28,576 nucleotides of DNA from an uncultured Limosilactobacillus sp. (GCF_934202235.1 NZ_CAKPXS010000018.1:1-28576), one strand, 5' to 3'; shown: positions 15,517-23,283, counted from the first letter of the stretch. Numbers and translations: made by a program. Notes: generated from the letters alone by a model not told the origin.

Positions 15517-16056
15517 TTAGTCTTCTTTGAGGTTCATTTCGTAAGCATTACGGAGGTCAGTCGGTCGTGGCCCTGTGTAAACAGTCCCGCGTTCCACAAA
15601 ACCAAAGGCTGCTAGAATTTTTTGCATTGGGATATTTTTCTCGTGCGTGGAGATTCGGAAATTACGGACCCCTTCGCGGTGAGCAATACTAATTAAATCA
15701 GAGAACAGGTAGGTTGCCAGTCGCATTCCCCGGAAACGGTTGGAGATAGCAACCCGGTGGATAGTAGCAAAAGCGTGACCAGGACGGGCCCACATCCCCG
15801 AAACAATGTGGGTGTAGTAAGTGTCACCGTCTAGCATCAGGGTCGCACAACCAGCAATCTCGTTGCCATACATCAGTAGATAACAGTTTTCTGAATCAAT
15901 GTCTTGCTGCATGGTGAGCCGTGATGGGTAACCATCTTGCCACTGGGGAACCCCATTTTCTTGCAGGGCTTTGCGACCATCTTCGATGAGCTCCATGACG
16001 TCATCGAGGTCCGCCATGGTGGCCCGCTGAACATAAATTGCTTTGCTTGGTTTCAT
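15517..16056 (-). CDS. GNAT family N-acetyltransferase, third gene of operon
   Basis: A 179-residue acetyltransferase. The core HRVAISNRFRGMRLAT (100-115) forms the strand and acetyl-CoA loop; the last Gly/Ala of the usual RxxGxG/A pattern is replaced by Arg. 'HEKNIPMQKILAAFGF' is the C-terminal helix and strand. The N-terminal segment EDGRKALQENGVPQWQ (25-40) matches the GNAT protein at 3531-4058 residue for residue at many sites, so the two descend from one duplication. Its ribosome binding site (TAAGGAG) overlaps the stop of the upstream VOC gene, suggesting translational coupling. The ATG is at 16056. The substrate is unknown. Confidence 0.88.
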   Translation of the reverse strand: MKPSKAIYVQRATMADLDDVMELIEDGRKALQENGVPQWQDGYPSRLTMQQDIDSENCYLLMYGNEIAGCATLMLDGDTYYTHIVSGMWARPGHAFATIHRVAISNRFRGMRLATYLFSDLISIAHREGVRNFRISTHEKNIPMQKILAAFGFVERGTVYTGPRPTDLRNAYEMNLKED

Positions 16057-16068
16057 GATTAAGACTCC

Positions 16069-16446
16069 TTACTTGTTTTGGTAAACAACGACGTTAATGA
16101 TGTTATTATCTGGATCAGCGATTGTTATCGCTTGCATCTTACCCTCAGCACCGAGTGCTTGGTGCACTGGCTGGATCATTTTAACTTCATAGCTGATAAA
16201 GTGGTGTGAGATGTCGTCAATGTTATCGCGGGCCACAATACTGAAAGAAGCCATTCCCACCATTGACTGGTGATCGTGATCAGCAGCTATCAGCCGGATC
16301 AACTGGTGCCCACAACGAATAGTGACGTGGTTAGCATCACTTTGTTCTTCAATGATCGGCATATCAAAAACTTCGTGATAAAAGCGACGAGAGCGTTCTA
16401 AGTCACTAACGTAAATCGTTAGGTCGTCAAAGCGGCGCATTCGCAT
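16069..16446 (-). CDS. VOC / glyoxalase-fold protein
   Basis: A 125-residue vicinal-oxygen-chelate protein made of two beta-alpha-beta-beta-beta units. FDDLTIYVSDLERSRRFYHE opens the first unit and DPDNNIINVVVY closes the second. Such proteins act as glyoxalase I, dioxygenases or antibiotic-binding proteins; the metal site and substrate cannot be assigned. The ATG at 16446 is chosen over an upstream start because GGGAGG lies seven bases away and the added N-terminal residues of the longer frame come from inside the upstream gene. It is 13 bases downstream of the TVP38-type gene and is followed after 12 bases by the GNAT gene. Confidence 0.85.
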   Translation of the reverse strand: MRMRRFDDLTIYVSDLERSRRFYHEVFDMPIIEEQSDANHVTIRCGHQLIRLIAADHDHQSMVGMASFSIVARDNIDDISHHFISYEVKMIQPVHQALGAEGKMQAITIADPDNNIINVVVYQNK

Positions 16447-16459
16447 AATAAGACCTCCC

Positions 16460-17140
16460 TTAATTCCTGACCGTATTTTTGTTGTTGCGCATAATAATGC
16501 GGTAGCAGCAAACCACCGCAATGATTAGGACTACGGCCACCACGATCCGCTTGATGTTTCCGCGGAAGATTGCATCGCCCCCGAAGGCATAAAGGAAAGA
16601 GGTGGGCAGCATCCCAATAATTACCAACGGCAGGAACTGCTTCAAGTCCATTTTTTCCTGGGCGCAAGCGTAGTTAACGATAATGCTGGGGATGATTGGT
16701 ACCATGAAGGAAATAATTAGCCGTAGTTTTTTATGGGCGCTGTGGTTGAGCTCGGTTAGTAGTTTGTTATGAGTCCACTTTGCCGGCAGGGTCAGTTTGC
16801 TAAGGAGTGAGTAAACGACCAGGTTGCCGAGAATATTACCGCTCCAGTTAATGGTTAATCCCAACCAGGGGCCGAAGCAAATCCCCGCAAACAAACAAAT
16901 GACCGAGTTGGACAAACCGGGAATCGAGTTTAAGACGGCGACGAGGACAACTAGTAGCAACATGTCAGGAAGACCATGGCTACGCATCATCACCATTAGC
17001 TTTGCTTTATTGTGACTATTGAGGTGCATCAGGAGCTGCAACTCTGGTTTAAAATCGTGATAAATAAAAGTAATTCCAGCGAGGACAATAATAACTCCAA
17101 TAATAATCAGGAAGATCCCGCTGGTTTTTCGTTTCGTCAT
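16460..17140 (-). CDS. TVP38/TMEM64 (VTT domain) membrane protein
   Basis: A 226-residue integral membrane protein. An N-terminal helix (about residues 8-28) is followed by the VTT/SNARE-associated domain. PGLSNSVICLFAGICFGPW and the following 'GNILGNLVVY' give the conserved Gly/Pro-rich re-entrant segments, and VPIIPSIIVNYACA the second half. Eukaryotic and DedA relatives act as lipid scramblases or transporters; the bacterial role here is not known. The ATG at 17140 has GGGAGGTC upstream. The longer open frame to 17308 runs into the preceding gene and lacks a ribosome binding site. First gene of a three-gene operon with VOC and GNAT genes. Confidence 0.85.
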   Translation of the reverse strand: MTKRKTSGIFLIIIGVIIVLAGITFIYHDFKPELQLLMHLNSHNKAKLMVMMRSHGLPDMLLLVVLVAVLNSIPGLSNSVICLFAGICFGPWLGLTINWSGNILGNLVVYSLLSKLTLPAKWTHNKLLTELNHSAHKKLRLIISFMVPIIPSIIVNYACAQEKMDLKQFLPLVIIGMLPTSFLYAFGGDAIFRGNIKRIVVAVVLIIAVVCCYRIIMRNNKNTVRN

Positions 17141-17171
17141 ACGTTGACCTCCCGCCATTAATAACATTCTT

Positions 17172-17180
17172 ATTTTAGCA
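17172..17180 (-). promoter_or_regulatory. Extended -10 promoter of the TVP38-VOC-GNAT operon
   Basis: On the minus strand TGCTAAAAT is a good extended -10; no convincing -35 is seen 17 bases upstream. It lies 32 bases before the ATG at 17140, between this operon and the DUF2075 gene. Confidence 0.4.
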
Positions 17181-17204
17181 TAAAACGGTTGTTGGCGACG
17201 GTGG

Positions 17205-18449
17205 TTAGTGGTGAACAAGCTGGTCCCAGCCATGAGCAGCAAATAGCGAAGAAAGTGTTTGCCGCAGGAGAGGATCATGCGCATAGAGGTAGGTGCCATG
17301 AACACCACGTTTTAAAATCACGTTGAGGGCGTTCATAATCATCCACCGTTTGAGATGATCGATTTCAGCTGGATCGGTCAAATCGGCTCGCTTCTTAAAG
17401 GCTTCGCTATCGGTGAAGCGATCAAGGTTTACTGCCAGTGTGCGGCTAGTGGGCCGTTGACTGATAACCGGTCCAATAATAATGCCGGCATAGTTGAGGT
17501 CAAAGCCTTGACAGGTGTAAATTGAACCGACCTCATCAATGGTTTGTGGAATTTCGGCCCAGGGCGTTGCTGTAAAGTTATACTGGTCCCAGGGCATTTT
17601 GAAGCGGCCCTCCTTGATGAAGTGTTTTCCACCATCCAGTGTTGACGGGTAACCAGATGTTGACAGTACCCGTGAAAGACCGACTTCCCGATTACGACGA
17701 ACGATTGCTTGGCGCATCTCTTCAGCGTCGTCGTAAATACGGAAGTCATAGTTCTGGCGAGCATTAGTGGGGAGGTTATCGATGCGGTAGTCCTCAGTTA
17801 ATGTATTCAACCAATGAACTAAGTCATCGCTGGCAGTCATTCGAAACTGGTGAGTTAAGTGGTACTGTTCGTGCGGGAAGCGGCTAATTATTTTTGTCAG
17901 TCTTTCGGGGGTCCACAAACTTTTCATTCGCAAAACTTGTGAATAGTCCATCACCAAGATGACAACCCGCGCCCGCTTGAGCAGCTCTGTTAACTGGTTA
18001 TCGTGGTAGAAGTTGTTGTAGTGGTCGGTTTTTGATAAGAGAAGGTGGGCTTCGTCGACAACCACGACGTCTACTTGCTGATTTTCTTTGCTGAGACGGT
18101 TAATTAGACTGGTTGGTCGCTGAAAATCCTTTTTTAAGAGGACATCTTGCTGACCCGCCAATTCCCGGTACACCTTGAGGATTTCCGGGTGGTTAACCGT
18201 AAAATAGTTCCTGGTTTGAAATAAGGGGCTCTTTGGGTCATACCGCGTCATCCGTTGTAGCTTGGTGAAAAGGTGGGTCAAAACGACACTCTTACCAGTC
18301 CCGGCATCGCCGATAATGGTAAAGACAGCTGGAGTGCTACCAGTGAGGTGGGTGGTTGTAAAATGGGTAATTTGTTTGACTAACGTCGCTTGCTCACTAG
18401 TTAACGGCAAGTCGGGCGAAAGCTTTGTAATTGCTTGATTAGTTGTCAT
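17205..18449 (-). CDS. DUF2075-type P-loop ATPase / helicase-like protein
   Basis: A 414-residue ATPase. Walker A is GDAGTGKS (47-54) and Walker B is the DEAH box in VVVVDEAHLLLS (DEAH 132-135). HQFRMTASDD and GSIYTCQGFDLNYAG resemble later superfamily-1 helicase motifs and are typical of the DUF2075 family, which is related to the helicase half of some Schlafen-like proteins. It probably couples ATP hydrolysis to work on nucleic acid, but no biochemical role is established. The ATG at 18449 has AAGGAAGG upstream. No partner nuclease or other defence gene is adjacent; the next gene on the strand is the TVP38-type operon with its own likely promoter. Confidence 0.8.
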   Translation of the reverse strand: MTTNQAITKLSPDLPLTSEQATLVKQITHFTTTHLTGSTPAVFTIIGDAGTGKSVVLTHLFTKLQRMTRYDPKSPLFQTRNYFTVNHPEILKVYRELAGQQDVLLKKDFQRPTSLINRLSKENQQVDVVVVDEAHLLLSKTDHYNNFYHDNQLTELLKRARVVILVMDYSQVLRMKSLWTPERLTKIISRFPHEQYHLTHQFRMTASDDLVHWLNTLTEDYRIDNLPTNARQNYDFRIYDDAEEMRQAIVRRNREVGLSRVLSTSGYPSTLDGGKHFIKEGRFKMPWDQYNFTATPWAEIPQTIDEVGSIYTCQGFDLNYAGIIIGPVISQRPTSRTLAVNLDRFTDSEAFKKRADLTDPAEIDHLKRWMIMNALNVILKRGVHGTYLYAHDPLLRQTLSSLFAAHGWDQLVHH

Positions 18450-18628
18450 GACAGTTCCTTCCTTTTAACAACTTCACAACCAAATCATAGTGGCGGCGCT
18501 CCTAGTCGTCAACGGAATTTTTCCAGAATATTTTCCCTCGCTTGTGATTTGTTGTAAAATAATAATTAGGTTGCACAAAGATCAAATATAAGTCACACTG
18601 AACAGTTTCTCAACCACAAGAGGTGCAT

Positions 18629-20407
18629 ATGATAATGAATCAACATCCTGATTTTTTGTTGAATGAAGTGAATGAGCCGGCAGACATTAAGTCGATGTCT
18701 CTTGATGAATTAAAACAGTTAGCAGCGGAAATGCGCCAGTTAATCTTGGAGCGGGACGAAAAAATTGGTGGACATGTTGGGCCAAACCTTGGGATCGTCG
18801 AAACGACGTTGGCGCTGCACTACGTCTTTAATTCTCCACACGACAAGATTGTTTGGGACGTTTCTCACCAGTGTTACGCTCATAAGATGCTGACGGGCCG
18901 GAAGCAGGGCTTCCTGGATCCCGACCACTACGATGAAGTTTCGGGATTTACTGCACCGGAAGAAAGCGACCACGACTTCTTTAAGGTGGGACATACATCA
19001 ACATCGATTGCCCTAGCTGACGGGTTAGCAATTGCTCGTGATAAACTAGGCAAAACTGACAACGTGATTGCCGTGATTGGGGATGGTTCACTGTCTGGTG
19101 GGCTGGCCTTTGAAGGGTTAAACAATGCGGCTAAGCTGCATTCTAACCTGATCATCGTCGTTAATGATAACAACATGTCAATTGACAAAAATCAGGGTGG
19201 CCTTTACAAGGGCTTAAAGGAGTTGCGCGACACCCAAGGGCAAAGTGCCAACAATATTTTCAAGTTCATGGGCCTGGATTACCGTTACGTGGAAGAAGGA
19301 AACGACCTTTCAGCGATGATTAAGGTATTTCAAGATGTTAAGGATATCGACCACCCGATCGTCTTGCACGTTCACACCCTCAAAGGAAAGGGCTTCAAGC
19401 CAGCTGAAGAAAATGAGATGGAATATCACTGGCGGGGACCATTCGACCCGCAAACAGGTAAGTCCACTGAGCCGGCGGCAAAGGAAAGCTACAGTGTAGC
19501 GGTGATTGACGAGCTGGAAAAGCAAGTGGCTGCTGGAGTACCAATCATGGCAATGAACGCTGCTATTCCGGGAATGTTCGACCTGAAGCGTTTCCAGGCG
19601 AAGTACCCAGATAATTACTGGGACTCGGGAATTGCTGAGCAGGAGTGTGTTACTTCGGCGGTGGCAATGGCGACCCGTGGTATTCGACCGGTTGTTTTCA
19701 TGAGTAGTACCTTCCTGCAACGGGCTTACGACCAGCTAGTGCATGACGTAGCGTTAAATGACGCGCCCATTGTGATGATCGTTCGCGGTGGGACAATTAG
19801 TAGTGAATCAGCAACGCACCAGGGGTCATTGGATATTTCATTTATCAAGAATATCCCCAACCTCGAATACCTAACCCCGACCAACTTGGAAGAAATGATG
19901 TCAATGCTGAAGTGGGCCATCAAGCAGACCGATACACCGATTTTGATTCGGCAACCAGAGAAACCGGTTATTCATGGTCAGGCAAGCCAGACGGACTACT
20001 CCAACATCGATTACAACGTTGCTCACCAGGGTAATAAGGTAGCCATTATGGCGGTCGGTGATTTCTGGCAACTGGGTGAAAGGGTTCGCAAGTTGATGAA
20101 ACAACAATTGCATATTGATGCCTCACTTATTAACCCGGAGTCTGTTACTGGGATTGACCAGCAAGATCTCCATTACCTCCAGGAAGATCACGACTTAGTA
20201 GTGACGCTGGAAGACGGGACCGTTCATGGAGGCTTTGGCGAGACGGTGGCCCGCTACTATGGACCAACTGACATGAAGGTGCTGTCATTCGGGGCACCGC
20301 GGGAATTTGCCGATAATGTTCCATTGAACGTTCTGTACGAATGGTATCACCTCACTCCTCAACAAATTGTTGATGATGTTGAACGGGTACTTTACTCTTC
20401 ACTATAA
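18629..20407 (+). CDS. DXS-like thiamine-diphosphate enzyme (1-deoxyxylulose-5-phosphate synthase family)
   Basis: A 592-residue homologue of DXS, the enzyme that joins pyruvate and glyceraldehyde-3-phosphate. GGH (47-49) and WDVSHQCYAHKMLTGR match the DXS N-terminus. GDGSLSGG (151-158) with NDNNMS (179-184) is the thiamine-diphosphate/Mg site. GIAEQ (334-338) carries the cofactor-activating Glu337. Two substrate loops differ from true DXS: the DRAG..G.DG.TH.G loop reads VRGGTISSESATHQG (385-399), and RYPRG reads RQPEK (441-445). Lactobacilli make isoprenoids by the mevalonate route, so its product may feed thiamine or pyridoxal synthesis or be something else. AGAGG (18619-18623) precedes the ATG at 18629; 18635 is also possible. 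It is monocistronic with a strong terminator. Confidence 0.85.
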   Translation: MIMNQHPDFLLNEVNEPADIKSMSLDELKQLAAEMRQLILERDEKIGGHVGPNLGIVETTLALHYVFNSPHDKIVWDVSHQCYAHKMLTGRKQGFLDPDHYDEVSGFTAPEESDHDFFKVGHTSTSIALADGLAIARDKLGKTDNVIAVIGDGSLSGGLAFEGLNNAAKLHSNLIIVVNDNNMSIDKNQGGLYKGLKELRDTQGQSANNIFKFMGLDYRYVEEGNDLSAMIKVFQDVKDIDHPIVLHVHTLKGKGFKPAEENEMEYHWRGPFDPQTGKSTEPAAKESYSVAVIDELEKQVAAGVPIMAMNAAIPGMFDLKRFQAKYPDNYWDSGIAEQECVTSAVAMATRGIRPVVFMSSTFLQRAYDQLVHDVALNDAPIVMIVRGGTISSESATHQGSLDISFIKNIPNLEYLTPTNLEEMMSMLKWAIKQTDTPILIRQPEKPVIHGQASQTDYSNIDYNVAHQGNKVAIMAVGDFWQLGERVRKLMKQQLHIDASLINPESVTGIDQQDLHYLQEDHDLVVTLEDGTVHGGFGETVARYYGPTDMKVLSFGAPREFADNVPLNVLYEWYHLTPQQIVDDVERVLYSSL

Positions 20408-20422
20408 AAACTCAGAGAAATC

Positions 20423-20451
20423 AGTCGCGGTTTGATACCGCGACTTTTTTT
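20423..20451 (+). terminator. Terminator after the DXS-like gene
   Basis: A perfect 8-bp GC-rich stem, AGTCGCGG with CCGCGACT, a 7-base loop and about seven T residues. Confidence 0.92.
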
Positions 20452-20491
20452 CATCTATTTCAGATTGTTTCGTCGTATTTTATTGTTAGGG

Positions 20492-20505
20492 TGATTGCCC
20501 AATCA
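20492..20505. promoter_or_regulatory. 14-base palindrome upstream of surface-protein gene
   Basis: TGATTG, CC, CAATCA is a perfect 6-2-6 inverted repeat 18 bases upstream of the ATG at 20524. No clear -35/-10 pair was identified in the 70-base gap. An operator or small leader hairpin is possible. Confidence 0.35.
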
Positions 20506-20523
20506 AAATAACGGAGGACAATT

Positions 20524-22218
20524 ATGAAAAAAGAACGTCGGATCAAGAACCAACTGGCAGCTGCGATTGCCGTGGGAACGGTTTTGACAGCTTGTCAACT
20601 CAGCATTCCTGTTCAGGCTGCTCAGCAGGCAACAGGTACTCAGTCAGTAGCAAAGGCTAGCCAGGTAAAAACGATCTGTATCCGGTTGGTAGAAAACGGC
20701 CAGACGTTAGATAAGATTGTTGTGACTGGTCAGGCCGGCGAAGCAGTGCCAATTAGCAAGGCCAAAAGAGAACTGTTTGTGTTGACTGGTGGCGATCAAT
20801 TGACTCGAATACCAGCAGTTTTCACAATTCCTCAGGAAGGGGATCAGATAGATTGGACGGCTACTCGACGCCAAGTTTCCCAGCAACAGATTCACGACGT
20901 GGTAGTTACTGTTCAGCCGCAAGCAAATCAGCGAACAATTGCTGGTGCGCCTACGGAGGAAATCAATTTGAAAGTTGTTACCATCTATCAGTATGATCGG
21001 TTGACGCGGCGAAAGTTTGATATTAAATACAACCTCGCTCCTGGAGAGAAGGAGGTTGTCTTGCCTCAATCACTGCCGGGATACGAGTCAACGGACGTTA
21101 ACGGAATTTCGTTGTTGCCGCAGGATTTGGTCAAGGACAGGAAAGATTTATCCTTGTTTTTGGACAATGATGATCCAACACCGTTACATTTCACGGTCAC
21201 AGCTCATTACCGCGTCCTAGTAACGTCCGAAGATAGTCAACATCCTGGTGAGGGTCAAACTGAGTCTCCGGAAAAGGAAGATCAACGTCAGCCAGGATCC
21301 GGTGAAATGACTGGCCATGAGTCGGAAAAACATGATGAAACCGCAGATCCTGTAAAAGATAATGGTACAGGAGAGCAACCGCAGCCAGATTCTAAAGCAC
21401 AGCAAGAAACGCAGGGGGAGCCGCAGGACCAGGGTGATGAATCGCAGCAAACTACAGAAGACAACAATGTCGTTGGTAAAGGAACCCAGACAGAGGTTGA
21501 GGCCCACGACAAGGTGGATTCCTCGCAGCAAACTACTGAAGAATCAAGGGATGTTGCTGACGTCGGGACCCAGACAGAGGAAGATTCTCACAATCAAGTA
21601 GACGCTTCACAGCAAACGGCAGATGAAACAAATGACGTCACTGACGCTAGCACCCAAACAGCAGCAAAGACGCAAGACCAAGTTGATGAATCGCAACAAA
21701 CTGGTGAAGAGACGAGCAATAGCGTGGATGAAGGAACCCAAACACCTGCGGAAGCTGGAGGACAGGTTGATGCTTCACAGCAAACAACCGCAGAAACTAG
21801 CTATTTGGCTGACGAGGGGGCCAAAACAGAAGTGGATTCTCACGATCAAGCAGATGCTTCACAACAAACATCGGAAGAGAAGAACAATGTTGTGAACGAA
21901 GGCACGCAAACACCAGTGGAGCATGAACCAGTCCAAACGGGTGATAAGCATTCAGAATTTTCGACTGGGGTGAAAGAATCAGCTGCAGAAGTTCATGAAC
22001 AATCAACGGCCGGCAAAGCAGCGACGCCAGACGAAGTCCTTGTTGCAGAGACAGACAAGCTTAGTCAGTTGGATCGCCAGACAGCACCAAGCAGTGCCAA
22101 GGATCAACTGCCACAAACTGGTAACAGTGACCAGGGACGGCTAATTGCAGCACTGGGCGGCTTAATTAGCGGGCTAACAGGTCTCATTACCGCATGGGTT
22201 TTCCGGCGAGCTGATTAA
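20524..22218 (+). CDS. LPxTG cell-wall-anchored surface protein with 28-residue repeats
   Basis: A 564-residue secreted protein, probably attached to peptidoglycan by sortase A. Residues 1-32 form a signal peptide with a basic start and an AxA-type site near VQAA. It also contains LTAC (21-24), a match to the lipoprotein lipobox. Residues about 50-240 form a non-repetitive region with two beta-rich stretches that resemble MucBP-like modules only loosely. Residues 305 to about 471 hold six copies of a Gln/Thr/Asp-rich 28-residue repeat (D-x-S-Q-Q-T ... T-Q-T), likely a stalk. LPQTG (529-533), a hydrophobic span and RRAD complete the anchor. CGGAGGA precedes the ATG. The ligand is unknown; adhesion is an inference. 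No terminator follows before the proBA promoter. Confidence 0.88.
   Translation: MKKERRIKNQLAAAIAVGTVLTACQLSIPVQAAQQATGTQSVAKASQVKTICIRLVENGQTLDKIVVTGQAGEAVPISKAKRELFVLTGGDQLTRIPAVFTIPQEGDQIDWTATRRQVSQQQIHDVVVTVQPQANQRTIAGAPTEEINLKVVTIYQYDRLTRRKFDIKYNLAPGEKEVVLPQSLPGYESTDVNGISLLPQDLVKDRKDLSLFLDNDDPTPLHFTVTAHYRVLVTSEDSQHPGEGQTESPEKEDQRQPGSGEMTGHESEKHDETADPVKDNGTGEQPQPDSKAQQETQGEPQDQGDESQQTTEDNNVVGKGTQTEVEAHDKVDSSQQTTEESRDVADVGTQTEEDSHNQVDASQQTADETNDVTDASTQTAAKTQDQVDESQQTGEETSNSVDEGTQTPAEAGGQVDASQQTTAETSYLADEGAKTEVDSHDQADASQQTSEEKNNVVNEGTQTPVEHEPVQTGDKHSEFSTGVKESAAEVHEQSTAGKAATPDEVLVAETDKLSQLDRQTAPSSAKDQLPQTGNSDQGRLIAALGGLISGLTGLITAWVFRRAD
21436..21936 (+). repeat. Six tandem 84-bp coding repeats in the surface-protein gene
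   Basis: Units begin at 21436, 21517, 21601, 21685, 21769 and 21853. The first is 81 bp and the rest 84 bp (28 codons). Each starts with Asp-x-Ser-Gln-Gln-Thr and has Thr-Gln-Thr near its middle (Ala-Lys-Thr in unit 5). Copies differ at many positions, so the array is old rather than freshly duplicated. Confidence 0.9.
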
Positions 22219-22228
22219 GGCTTGCTCC

Positions 22229-22257
22229 TTGACATCAAAAAAAGAATCGAATAAACT
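22229..22257 (+). promoter_or_regulatory. Promoter of proBA
   Basis: A consensus TTGACA (22229-22234), a 17-base spacer and TAAACT (22252-22257). It lies immediately after the surface-protein stop and just upstream of the T-box, with a predicted start near 22264. Confidence 0.8.
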
Positions 22258-22261
22258 GTCG

Positions 22262-22442
22262 TTGTAGCTGAAATAAGACCACTCAGGGAGTCACCGGTAA
22301 CTGCAAAGGTGATAGCGTGTCGAGGCCGGGCTATGCATGAAATTAAGTTAAAAATAAATACTAGAATTAAAAAGAGTAAAGCACGTCTTTAAAGAGGAAT
22401 GGTACCGCCGTCATTGGTGTCCTCATTAAGGACGTGTTTTTT
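22262..22442 (+). promoter_or_regulatory. T-box riboswitch, probably tRNA-Pro responsive
   Basis: The leader between the promoter and proB has T-box parts in order. The Stem I base is TGTAGC (22263-22268) with GCTATG (22330-22335). A distal AGGGAG bulge and a TCACC/GGTGA hairpin with a TGCAA loop follow. The specifier side, GAGGCCGG, offers CCG (22326-22328, Pro) followed by a purine. The T-box core AATGGTACCGC lies at 22398-22408. The antiterminator pairs GAGG (22394-22397) with CCTC (22421-22424). The competing terminator pairs GTCCT with AGGAC and runs into six T residues. Uncharged tRNA would favour antitermination and proBA expression. The proline assignment relies on the downstream genes and the CCG triplet. 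Confidence 0.85.
22417..22442 (+). terminator. Regulated terminator of the proBA T-box
   Basis: GTGTCCT pairs with AGGACGT (core GTCCT/AGGAC) around a short loop, with six T residues at 22437-22442. It shares CCTC with the antiterminator helix, so the two are mutually exclusive. Confidence 0.75.
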
Positions 22443-22461
22443 ATCTGGGGGAGTGGTGAGA

Positions 22462-23283
22462 ATGGCAAGCAAAAAAATTAAACGAGTGGTCATCAAAGTG
22501 GGTACTAGTACCCTCGTACAAAAAAATGGACAAGTGAACCTACCAGTAATTGACAACTTGGCGTTGACACTCTCGGCACTCAATAACCGGGGGCTAGAAG
22601 TTATCCTGGTTTCTTCCGGAGCGATGGGAGTTGGTTTAGAAAGTCTGGGACTGAAGCAACGGCCAAAAGCAATTGCGGAACAACAAGCACTATCTTCGGT
22701 GGGACAATTGGAGTTGATGCGGATTTACTCGCAACGCTTTTTGAACTACCAAACAAAAGTTTCTCAACTATTGTTGACCCGCGACGTCTTGCACTATCCC
22801 GTTAGCAAGCAACACGTCTTAAATACGATTGAAGTCCTCATGGCCAAACGAATTATCCCGATCATTAATGAAAATGACCCCGTTTCTGTCGACGAGTTGG
22901 ACCACCATACAACATTTTCTGATAATGATGAGTTGTCGGCCCTGGTTGCCACTAAGATCGGTGCTGACTTGCTGATTATCTTATCCGATGTGGATGCACT
23001 CTATACTGCTGACCCCAACCGCAATCCTGATGCACGACCAATTCGCAATCTGGACCACGTTACCAGCAACATTGAAGCAGGAGCAGCCGGAACTAGCACC
23101 CGTTTTGGAACTGGTGGGATGGTGACTAAATTACGCGCTGCAAAGATGATGATGCAGGACAACCGGCAGATGGTGCTGTGCAATGGCCGGGACCCCCGGG
23201 TGATTATTGATATTTTGAAGGGAAAGGAAGTTGGCACCCACTTTGGGGCTGACAAGATCAAAAATAGTCTGGAGGAAGAATAA
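22462..23283 (+). CDS. proB: Glutamate 5-kinase
   Basis: A 273-residue kinase for the first step of proline synthesis, phosphorylating glutamate with ATP. IKRVVIKVGTSTL opens the amino-acid-kinase fold, LVSSGAMGVGL and PIINENDPVS line the substrate site, and LIILSDVDALYTADP with RFGTGGMVTKLRAA complete it. It lacks the C-terminal PUA domain of the E. coli enzyme (367 residues), as many Firmicute versions do. The ATG at 22462 has GGGGGAG eight bases upstream; the longer frame from 22399 begins inside the T-box core and is rejected. Its stop overlaps the proA start by one base (TAATG). Expression is controlled by the upstream T-box. ProB is normally feedback inhibited by proline. Confidence 0.95.
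   Translation: MASKKIKRVVIKVGTSTLVQKNGQVNLPVIDNLALTLSALNNRGLEVILVSSGAMGVGLESLGLKQRPKAIAEQQALSSVGQLELMRIYSQRFLNYQTKVSQLLLTRDVLHYPVSKQHVLNTIEVLMAKRIIPIINENDPVSVDELDHHTTFSDNDELSALVATKIGADLLIILSDVDALYTADPNRNPDARPIRNLDHVTSNIEAGAAGTSTRFGTGGMVTKLRAAKMMMQDNRQMVLCNGRDPRVIIDILKGKEVGTHFGADKIKNSLEEE

Noticed and set aside
17205..20407. Defence island around the DUF2075 ATPase
   Set aside because: Neighbours are a TVP38-type operon and a DXS-like enzyme on separate transcripts; no nuclease, methylase or toxin partner is present.
21217..21895. Several open frames on both strands within the surface-protein repeats
   Set aside because: They arise from repeated, biased codons in the stalk; none has a ribosome site or plausible protein composition.
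21436..21936. CRISPR-like tandem repeat
   Set aside because: Units are contiguous 84-bp coding repeats in frame, with no spacers and no cas genes; no CRISPR array is seen anywhere in the window.
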